Assembly: GCA_949987565.1 (NCBI GenBank)
Contig: OX465103.1
Location: 2,983,511-3,047,510 of the forward strand
Reading direction: 5' to 3'
Length of the DNA: 64,000 bases
Origin: Luidia sarsii
Taxonomy: Eukaryota > Echinodermata > Asteroidea > Paxillosida > Luidiidae
The notes under the pieces were generated by a model. It did not search any database and was not told the origin of the DNA. It was given only the letters and a program-made list of their open reading frames with translations. The translations under genes and the position numbers were made by a program. Shown here one piece after another: positions 12,456 to 24,100 of this stretch; position 1 is the first letter of the stretch, and every line of letters starts with the position of its first letter.

Positions 12456-15400
12456 ATGGCGGGCTTTGACGGCGGCGACGTCAGTCGCTCGTTGCGGGAC
12501 GCCCTCTGTGAGAGCCTGACAGCGATCCTGTCACCACAGCAGAACATCCGCAACATGGGCGAGGAGCAGCTGAAGGTCCTGGAGGTCACTGAGGGTAAGG
12601 TCGGAGGTCAGGGGGCAGAGGGTCGGAGGGCAATGGGTCAGAGGGCAGAGTGTCTGGGAGCAAATGGTTGGACGGCAAAGGGACGCAGGGCAAGGGGTCG
12701 AAGGGCAGTGGGTTGAAGGGCAAAGGGTCAGAGGGCAAAGGGTCAGAGGGCAATGGTCACGCTACCCTGACACTGACAGTGCCTCAGTATCTCCAGGCAA
12801 ATGTTTGGATAATTTGGTTCCCAGTAAGTTTTTCCTTTCGCTTGAAATCCATCCGGAACAGAGAGCAAATTATGAATGACTTATTGGGTCATGGCCGATG
12901 CTGTCTACAGGTGCTGTCTGAATCCTACGAATTTGATTGATTGCTCTCCCGCCATCTTTTACAGAGTTTGGCGTCCACCTGACACAGCTGACCCTTGACC
13001 CCAAGGGTGCACTGGCCATCAGACAGGTAAGAGGTCAATTCTTTTAAAAATAAAAAAGAACAGACCAATTAAACATCCCTGTGTTTGTGGCCTTAAATGT
13101 TACATTTCCACTGATGTCAATCATATTTCTATGGTCCATTACTAGAATGAACAAACAAAACAAAATTGATTCAAAGTTCACTTGCTGGAACATCTAGGGT
13201 CATTTGCAATACAACCATCCATTAGTAATGCCTCCATACAATTTATGCTCAAAGTGTGATATTGCAAACTGTTTACTGACTTGCATGACCGAAATACAAA
13301 CCTCAAAAATCTAAAGGGCCAGAATTTGCAATCCAAGCTCGACCTTTTCTCAAAGGCAAAAGATGTCTGTCATTGAGAAGGATCCTTCTGGGATTGAAGC
13401 GTATGTCCCTCAAAATGTTTGACATTATCTTCCCAGGATCAAGTTTGTGACACTTTGGTCTGATCATTGATATGGAGCTTGAAGAGTGGTTTTCTGGACT
13501 TCTTAATTTTTTGGGTTTTGCTTCTGTCCGTGCAGCTTGCTTCGCTGATCTTGAAACAGTATGTGGAGGCCCATTGGAGCAACCAGTCGGAGAAATACAG
13601 ACCACCGGTCACCTCAGATGAAGTGAGTCCAATTGAGTGAAACCACAGTGCCAGCATTTAGCTGACTGATACCACGGGCAGTGTGGATACAATGACCCTA
13701 TTCAGAGTGTACACAGTGGGCCATTCAGTGAACCACAGTGCCTGCACTCAGCTGACTGATACCAGGGACAGTGTGGATACAATGACCCTATTCAGAGTGT
13801 ACACAGTGGGCCATTCAGTGAACCACAGTGCCTGCATACAGCTGACTGATACCAGGGACAGTGTGGATACAATGACCCTATTCAGAGTGTACACAGTGGG
13901 CCATTCAGTGAACCACAGTGGGCCATTCAGTGAACCACAGTGCCTGCATTCAGCTGACTGATACCAGGGACAGTGTGGATACAATGACCCTATTCAGAGT
14001 GTACACAGTGGGCCATTCAGTGAACCACAGTGCCTGCATTCAGCTGACTGATACCAGGGACAGTGTGGATACAATGACCCTATTCAGAGTGTACACAGTG
14101 GGCCATTCAGTGAACCACAGTGCCTGCATACAGCTGACTGATACCAGGGACAGTGTGGATACAATGACCCTATTCAGAGTGTACACAGTGGGCCATTCAG
14201 TGAACCACAGTGGGCCATTCAGTGAACCACAGTGCCTGCATTCAGCTGACTGATACCAGGGACAGTGTGGATACAATGACCCTATTCAGAGTGTACACAG
14301 TGGGCCATTCAGTGAACCACAGTGCCTGCATTCAGCTGACTGATACCAGGGACAGTGTGGATACAATGACCCTATTCAGAGTGTACACAGTGGGCCATTC
14401 AGTGAACCACAGTGCCTGCATTCAGCTGACTGATACCAGGGACTGTGTGGATACAATGACTCTATTCAGAGTGTACACAGTGGGCCATTAAGTGAACCAC
14501 AGTGCCTGCATTCAGCTGACAGATACCAGGGACTGTGTGGATACAATGACCCTATTCAGAGTGCACACAGCGGGCCATTCAGTGAACCACAGTGCCTGCA
14601 TTTAGCTGACTGATACCACGGGCAGTGTGGATACAATGACCCTATTCAGAGTGTACACAGTGGGCCATTCAGTGAACCACAGTGCCTGCACTCAGCTGAC
14701 TGATACCAGGGACAGTGTGGATACAATGACCCTATTCAGAGTGTACACAGTGGGCCATTCAGTGAACCACAGTGCCTGCATACAGCTGACTGATACCAGG
14801 GACAGTGTGGATACAATGACCCTATTCAGAGTGTACACAGTGGGCCATTCAGTGAACCACAGTGGGCCATTCAGTGAACCACAGTGCCTGCATTCAGCTG
14901 ACTGATACCAGGGACAGTGTGGATACAATGACCCTATTCAGAGTGTACACAGTGGGCCATTCAGTGAACCACAGTGCCTGCATTCAGCTGACTGATACCA
15001 GGGACAGTGTGGATACAATGACCCTATTCAGAGTGTACACAGTGGGCCATTCAGTGAACCACAGTGCCTGCATTCAGCTGACTGATACCAGGGACTGTGT
15101 GGATACAATGACTCTATTCAGAGTGTACACAGTGGGCCATTCAGTGAACCACAGTGCCTGCATTCAGCTGACAGATACCAGGGACTGTGTGGATACAATG
15201 ACCCTATTCAGAGTGCACACAGCGGGCCATTCAGTGAACCACAGTGCCTGCATTCAGCTGACTGATACCAGGGACTGTGTGGCTGCAATGACCCTATTCA
15301 GAGTGCACACAGTGGGCCATTCAGTGAACCACAGTGCCTGCATTCAGCTCATACCAGAGTGGACATATTTTGGCAAAATTCCACAAACAGCACTGCCTGC

Positions 15401-18109
15401 ATTCGGCTTTACCTTGTGCTTAAGAACGCTCAGCCTATCTTCTTGGTTCAACCTTTCCCCGTCCCAGGCCAAGTCGGAAATTCGCAAGATGCTTCCCATG
15501 GGCCTGAGGGAGTCCATCAGCAAGGTGCGAAGCAGCGTGGCCTACGCCATCTCGGCCATCGCCTCCTGGGACTGGCCCGAGGCCTGGCCGGAGCTCCTCC
15601 CCGAGCTCATGCACCTCATCACCAGCGGCAACAGCGACGCCGTCCACGGAGCCATGAGGGTCCTCACAGGTGAGGCTCGCGCGAGGTGCGAGGTTTCTGT
15701 GGGATCTTTTTCTAGTTTTTCCAGCAGGTTCTCGGCACTGCATACAGCACTGACTGTAGGGCCCAATTTCATAAGTGTAAAAATCCTCTAAGCAGGAAAA
15801 GTCTTCCTCGTGTAAACAGATTTACAAACCGCATCGTGATCCTATGTTGCGTTTGGATTGTATTCCACTTTTCTTTGCTTAATCCCAGTTCCCTGACCAC
15901 ATTGTAAGGTTTCCAAGACTTAACCCACTTTTAAAGGGGCGATGCACACTATACCTCACTATGAATACCTCACTAAATGCCTCACTAAATGCGACTGGTC
16001 ACACGTGGGTTGCATTGTTGTCAAATTTGCCGATCTTCCAGAGTTTACGCGGGAGGTATCCGACGTCCAGATGCCTCACGTCGCGCCCGTCATTCTCCCC
16101 GAGATGTATCGCATCTTCGCCCAGGCCGACGTCTACGGAATCCGGACCCGGGGCCGTGCCGTGGAGATCTTCAACGTCTGCGCCAACCTGATCTACAACA
16201 TCATGACCCTCAGCGAAGTGACCAAGGTGAGTCTGTCGCCATCCGAATTGGGGATGGCAGCTGTGATCACCCTTGAGTTTGGAAAAAGATCAAAGGGAGA
16301 GAGTTCAAAGGGAGAGCACCGAGGGAGTGAACATAAAACAGGTATGCAACTTGTCCGCGGATCCGCGGATTTCCGCGTTTTATTTAATTCGGCCATTAAA
16401 AAAACCAAAAAAATAATTTTTTTTTTTTTTTTTTTTAAATCAAAGTCATAAGTTGTCACAAACTCCTCAGAATGCACCACAGAGCATCTAGAATCCAAAA
16501 TTTTCCTGGGCCCTTAAGCAGGCCCCAAACCACACACCGTAAGGGCTTCGTGCTTCGCGCTCGCAGTTTCATTCGGACATTTTCCTCTTTTTTTACAATT
16601 CAAGAGTTGCATGCCTGATAAAAGATGTGGTTTTTTGTTTTTGTTTTTTCAACCCCCCTCAATTCTTCAGGATGCAGCCAAGAACCTTCTGTTCCCCGTC
16701 CTGCCGAAATTCACGGAGGCCTTTGCCCAGGCCCTGCCGGTGCCCTACGGAGAGACGTCAGACTGTGGGCTGAAGATGGAGGTGATCAAGGTAAGAGGTG
16801 GTTGGGAGCTCCTGTGTGTCCAGGCATTGTGGTTTGCATACAAAATAGGAATAATGAAGGTAGGGATGCCTGAATCTCGGGTGACCTCGCGATCATTCAT
16901 TCAGGCAACTGCGGCTTTCTCTTGGTCCAGTCCATGTACTTCGATCATCAAAGAAAATACCGTACAACACTTGATAACCGTTCCCTAACAACTGAAGCTG
17001 AAAAGTGAAAAGCATAACATTGTCTGAGGAAGCAGATTTGAGTGGAAAGGTTGTGGTGACACCATGTAAGTCATCTCTTTCGAGAGTATGGCTCCATCAC
17101 TGTGCTTTAAATATCACAAAAATGTTAATTGACTGATTTGCCAATTGAAAGATGATGAAGTATGCACGGAAACCATGCGACTCATCACAACTTACTTTAC
17201 GATGGGTTATCAGAGACTATGGCTCCATTGCTGTGCTTTAAATAGCGCAACAATGTTCCGATTGATTGACTAATCGAAAGAGGATGAGATATGCATGGAT
17301 GGAAACCATACGACCTATCGGAACTTACTTCACAATGGGTTATCAGTTGTAAGTTGAGGTACGATGCATCGTAAGACTTTGTGAAATCCACCCATAAGGT
17401 TTAAAAACCTTGGACATCTACATTTTTTTCCGGTCAAATAGCTATCCCTAACACTTGAATCAGACACAGTGGTGGTAATTTGGGGTTTCAGGCAGGGTTA
17501 GGGTTTTAAAGCCCCTACACAACATTGGTCGAGGTCAAAGAATAGCATCCATACGTTGTCTGATCCAACATATGCTTGAAACAGCACACCTGTGGAAATT
17601 TCAGCTCAATCCACCAACCGAGTCTCGAGGAAATCGTGAAAACCGCTTCATTTGATTCATGAAAATGCAGCATTCACCGCCATACTGTTCCGAAAAATAG
17701 TTTAGATCTCGGTGAGACGTAAACTATTTCTTTTACTCATTTCTCCCAAATTACAACATTTTAGGCAGAAATACTTCAGTGAGAGGTTTCTACTATAACC
17801 ATCTTCAAACTTTCATGTAAATCTGTGAACATTTCTGTTTTTCGATCTTACCAATGTTCAAAATAGGAAGGTTTGCGGTGACACCATGTATCAGGTCTCT
17901 TAAAGGAAGAGGTTTGGTTCTGAAAAGGTTCTTTTCAGAACCAAACCTCTTCCTTTAAGAGACCTGATACATGGTGTCACCGCAAACCTTCCTATATTGA
18001 TTCACCCCCATGCAAAGCCTTAAGTCTTACTTACCAATGTTGTGTAGGGGCTTTAAGTGAGCTAACAGTTTACAACATTCCTGAAATGACTTTAAGTCTG
18101 TTTGAATTG

Positions 18110-18147
<38 letters not shown>

Positions 18148-21100
18148 TGGCTGGCAGGCTCTGATCACGCTCATCAAGTTCTTTCCGGGCTACATGAACA
18201 AGTGGATGGGACAGATTCTGCCCAACATCTGGAGCACCCTGACCGAGTGTGCCACCCTCTACGTGGCCACGCACGTCAACGACTCGGAGGATATTGACAA
18301 TCCAGTGGACTCTGACGGTACGGCAGTTGGTTGTTCACGGGACCGAAAGAAACTGCCAACTAACATCCAGTGTATCTTACCCTCTGTCTCTTTGCTCTCA
18401 TCTCTTCTAACTTCTGACGCCGTGTTCTGAAGACGGCAGGACTCCAGGGTCAAGTTCGGGCGCGCATGTTCTCGGCTGTTCGGGAACGGAGAGGTGGTGT
18501 GTGATCCTGTTCCGAGTGCATTGCTCTCAATTGGTGTTCGTGTGGTTCGAGCGCAAGAACAAGGTTCGCGTGTGGAGAACAGACCGCCCCAACTCGACCC
18601 CGGTGTAGGATTCACTGAAGGCCCTTTGTTAACCCCTTGACGGCGGGATTATTTTAGTGCCAGTTTGGACAATAGCAGCGTCCAAATTTTGAAACTCCCT
18701 ACGCATGCATAGCGGCTTCCCCGCGCGAAGTGGTTAACAACCCATAGTGACATCCTACTGCAGGGATACGCTGGCCACTTAATGCCATTCCATGACATCA
18801 TCCTCGTCTATCTGCCAATGAGCCACCTTTGTTCACCTACTGCAATCTGTATCCTATCCCTCCCAACTCTTCCTGTCTGGTTTTGTATCTTCCTATCTGT
18901 TTTGTCGAGTCTATTTTTTTTTTTTTTTAGATTTTAATGTAGATTAGCATGTTAGTTTTCATTATAATTTAAAGCAAAAAGTGTATTGGTGATCTTCTAG
19001 TTTGTGTCTCAATCAACTTGTCCTGACAGTGGTATTAAACTAAGTTCGAATATCCATATCAACTGAAATGGAATGGTAGGACCAACTAGTTTGCAAGTTG
19101 CAAGTGTCTCACCAGGAGACAGGGAAATAAGCGAAGGTCAGATATAGTTTCAGTCCATTTCAATACTTGATGCCATGCCTGACGTATTGAATTTCTTTTT
19201 TTTTTCTTTTTTTTTCTTTTTTATTTCTCTACTAGGAGAAGTGCTGGGGTTTGAGAATCTGGTCTTCAAGATCTTTGAGTTCATCTCGGCCATGATGGAG
19301 ACGTCCAAGTTCCGCGGCCTTGTGAAGAAGAACTGCGGGCAGCTCATGTACTTCCTGGTCATGTACATGCAGATCACCGAGGAGCAGGTCAGCAGAATCG
19401 GACCCCTGACCTGATCTGACCTGACCTGACCTGACCTTTGACTCCTGCCCCTGTGACCCACATGAGACTTGAGCGCAAACGCAAAGCCCTGAAGATTAGG
19501 CACACCCAGTAGGGCGAACCCACATTGAATGGTTTACTTCGTGGTTGTGGCATTATTTCACTAAGGTCAGCCCTTTGGATGGCTTCTCTACAGTTTCTGT
19601 CCTGGTCTTGGACTGGACATTGAAATCTTTGTTCTCCCGGTCTTGTGGACTGAGACCTTAGTCTTGGTCTTGGATGTCGACTTTCTCATCTTGTCTCCAG
19701 CACTGGTGCCAAGAACATGCATAAAACAGGCATGCAACTTGTCCGCGGATCCGCGGATTTCCGCGTTTTATTTAATTGGGCCTTTTTTTTTTCTTTTTTT
19801 TTAAATCAAAGTCATAAGTTGTCACAAACTACTCAGAATGCACCACAGAGCATCTAGAATCCAAAATTTTCCTGGGCCCTTAAGCAGGCCCCAAACCACA
19901 CACCGTAAGGGCTTCGTGCTCGCAGTTTCATTCGGACATTTTCCTCTTTTTTTACAATTCAAGAGTTGCATGCCTAATAAAACTTGACATCTGTGTGTTG
20001 ATTCTATGCTCTTTTCCACATTCATAGGTCAAACAGTGGAGCGAGAACCCCAATCAGTTTGTGGTGGACGAGGATGATGACTCCTATTCATACAGCGTGC
20101 GTATCTCGGCGCAAGATCTTCTCCTGGTGAGTGTGGGAGCATTCTCGTTGACAGCCGGTACCCGTGGTGTGAGAGAACGATGTCTCCTCTCGGGTCTGGA
20201 ACCAGTGAAAGCTGGATGTAGCAAGTGGGCAAGAATCTCGTTACTTCCAGGCGTCAAAAAACATTCTAGGAAGCGTGACGAGGAGTGGTGACCAGTATTA
20301 GAGTCACCGAACAATGAGTCCAAGTCACTTTATTTGAGTCAAACAAACAAAGGAAAAACTGACTGGGAACTTTTGAACAAAGTGAAAAATTTGCAAAGAA
20401 AACTTTAACTGGACCAGGATTTTAACCCGAGACCTTACCAATCTGAGCTATTCGGCCCTTAGATGGTGGCCTCCCTAAATAGTCAACTAGTCTTTGCCAG
20501 GAGTTATTCGGCAGTTAATGGTTGGCTTGCTTCTGACTGGCGCCCCCAACCTGGCAAAGACTAGTTGACTCTTTAGGGAGGCCACCATCTAAGGGCTGGA
20601 TAGCTCAGATAGTAAGAGCGCTGGTATGCAAAAACAGAGGTCTCGGGTTCAAATCCTGCTCCAGTCAAAGCTTTCTTTGCCAATTTTTCACTTTATTATA
20701 GTGCATTCTATTTAATTCTTTCTGCTTCTCAGAGAGGTCCCTCTGAAATTGAAACATCCCAGCCTCTGAGTTTTTCAAGATTTGTATAATGCAGTCAGTA
20801 GGCAGTTTGCAGCATACTGTATTTAGTTTGTAGCATATTTCAAGATAGATAACCAGTGTTTGCAATAGCACCGTGTGTAATATCTGTAATATTTGCTGCA
20901 CGTTCGTTGCCTACGAGGCTTGACAGATGTGGGTGGTTTTTTTTCCCTCAGTCTCTAGCCGGGGAGTTCAAGCAGGAAAGTGCGGTGGGCATCGTTCAGG
21001 CAGTCCTGAAACATCTCCACGAGGTGGAGCAGACGATAAACACCCCGGCTGGGGCCAACTGGTGAGGATGAGCCACCCACCAAGACCCCACCCCTGCCCC

Positions 21101-24100
21101 GCCTCAACCACACCCCCAGCCATGGTCCAGCCACACCCAACCCAAACCCCAGCCACGATTAAACCACACCCCAGCCACGCCCAAACCACCCAGCCACGCC
21201 CCAGCCGTACCAACCCAAAACCCACCCAGCCACACCCAAGCCACGCCTCAGCCACGCCCAACACAAACCCAACCCGAACCAGGCCCCAGCCATGCCCAAA
21301 CCCACCCGGCCACGCCCCAGCCTTGCCCAACCAAAAAGAAACGCCTCAGTCACACCCAACCCAAAATCCACCCCCAATCCTCGCCAAGGCCCACCCCTCC
21401 CCACCTATGCTCTACCCCGCCCCCATCCCCGCTCCCATCCCCGCCCCCATCCCCGCCCCATACTCGACCGAGGTACTTGATTCAAACTCAACACACGCCC
21501 TTCACTAACAAGCTTATAAGAGATCTAGCCACCAGTGCGCTGGACGCACAGGTTCGAATCCCACCCGAGCTAGTTGCAAGCTTTCCCTACTGGGCAATCA
21601 CTCTCTGTTATATCATCGTCCCGTAGGTGGAAGGTCCACGAGTCGGCCATGTTGGCTCTGGGCTCCATCAAGTCGCTGATCATCGACAGGACGGCCTCCG
21701 GAAAGTTGACCTTTGACATGAACTGGTTCCTGACCAACATTGTCCTCAGCGACCTCAATAAACAAGGTTGGGTGGCCCGGCGGCCATTTTGTATCGTTGG
21801 CATGGGTTGACTGTAGACTGTTCCACATCGGACGAACTTCATTTTCCTTCTCACTCTCTTTTGGCTTCCCACCTGGCACTGCTTTGTACTGACCTCTTTG
21901 AAAGATGGCGGTGTGATGATATCAGTGAATGGGGGCTATTTCGTCACCTCAGCCGTAGAATGCTTGTGATGACACTTGGTGTACAATCGCTTTGAGTTCG
22001 GTTCTGAGAAGAGCAGGCAGCAGGGACAGAACAGTGAGTGGGATAGACGGTCGGGTAATCAACAGCACTGGTACCAAGGGACAAGGACATACATGCAATT
22101 TATGCAGCAGCAAAGTTTCACACGATTTTTCAAAAATCTCCTGATGATGCGCAGCGTTGGGTCACAGACTCTTCTCAGAGCCTGGAGCAGTCTTCACCGT
22201 GAATCCACCGTGCAAACCACCGCGTCTCATCACAAATTCTTGCTCGTCTTCGATGTATCAGTTAATTTGCTCTGTCGATATTTGATATTGGATTTTCCCC
22301 TACCTTGAAGTGATTGACAGCACTTCTTGTCTTGACTCAAATTTTTTACTCTGACAGTTTCACCCTTCTTACTCGGTCGAGCACTCTGGGCAGCCAGCAG
22401 GTTTTCACAGGCGATGAAGCCAGAGCTTATACAAAGGTGAGTTGTGTCTGTGTCGCGTTTAATACGCCGGTGCAACTGGCCCAGTATGCACACTGGCAGG
22501 CCCACTGGTTCAGTCTCCTTCAGACCATGGTAGATGCCACACCTCTCTAGTTAAGCTATCTAGTGTAGGACAGTTTATGCACATTTAGTTAGTTCATGTA
22601 GGTTAGTGTATATACATTAGGGTACCGTAGTTTGCCCAGTAATTATATATTTAGTACATTGTAAACTGTAATAAGGAACGACAGATATCTTGACTGTGTG
22701 TGATACTCGGGTGTTGGCAGTAGTATACAGCCACCCAAAAGGGTGTCCATACAGTCAAGACACACCAGCCTGACTCCGCACCAAGGAAGTGGCAAGCATC
22801 ATTGACGAAGAGGTAAGTGATGTGTGAGAAGCCTCTTCAATGTGCAAGAATGCTGCCAACTGCGTACCAATTCGAAATGAACAAAATTCAATTCTCAAAA
22901 AAAAGTAAAGGGCCGTGATGTCTCGGTCTTGCCGTGACCTTTCTCAAAGGCAGAATGACCAATCAGATAGGAAGGGGAGAATGATTAAGACACGGGCTGC
23001 AGACAAAGGACAAATATTAAAGCTTGACTTGAATGAGATCAAAGTGAAGGGCAGGGAATGAATAAGGGACAGAATCTTCTTAACAGTCTCTTTTTCAAGT
23101 ATAAGATTAATACCCTCAAAAATGCTGTAAACGTCTGACTTAAAGAAACAAAAAATGAAAAGCTCAAGAATTTTAGAAGCCATTACGTTTTGATACTAGC
23201 AGGACACTTTTCAAAAGTCTTGTGCTTGGATTCATAGGTCATGCACTGTTTTGATAAAAAATAGATTTAGATCATGTCATTCAAATTTGCTTACGATGAA
23301 GAAAAAGAGAAAAATAAAGGAAGTTTTGAACAAAAACTATCACAAAAACAATATGTACCGGTATATGTATTAGCCAGGTTTGACTCACTTGTACACAGTG
23401 TACTCAGTGTACTGATTTATTTCATAGGTGTTTATTGTTTCTGATTGTTCTCAAAATTTAGTGGGCCTGATGTTTCAATCCTAGCAGGACCTTTCTCAAA
23501 GACTATGCCTTTTGAGAAAGGTACTGCTAGGATCGAAACGTCAGGTCCACTAAATTTGGAGATTTGCAGTGTGGTAATTTTAGTCAGTAAGTATTTGTGT
23601 ATATCACTTTAAGTCGTTTCTGATTGTTATGCAAGTTTTAGATATGGTACATTATATAATTTTGTCAAACCTGCGTGGTAGTCATGGCCACTGAAGGGTG
23701 TCCTCGCGCAAAGTGGCTGTCACTGTGCCTTGTTAAAAGCCACCTGACTCTTGGTCCGTCGGCAGATTCCTGGTGTTCACGGTCAAGGGTCTGGAGGTGG
23801 CCCAGCCTCCGGCCATCCGGATCTCGGCCGTCAGGGCCATCTACGGCTTTGCCGACCACCTAAAGACCTCGGGCAGTGGCCAGGTCATCGTGCCCTACTT
23901 GCCCGAGATCGTGGAGGGGCTGATCCAGCTGGCCACCCAGTTCACCAACGACGTCCTCTCACTAGTACTCGAAACCATATGCATAGTGCTCACGGTGAGT
24001 CCCGTTCCCTGCCGTCGTCCGTCCGCTCATATCCGAGTATTCTCGCCACTCTCCTTAAGCGTCCAAACTTGCTTAAAGCCCCTACACAAGATTAGTAAGA

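Noticed and set aside
13640..15352. CRISPR array
   Set aside because: Units are contiguous 90-bp repeats without unique spacers, in an animal intron.
21515..21590. tRNA-like segment ending GGTTCGAATCCCACCCGAG in IPO9 intron 10, and another on the minus strand at 24325-24370
   Set aside because: Only the B-box half is convincing; no complete cloverleaf.
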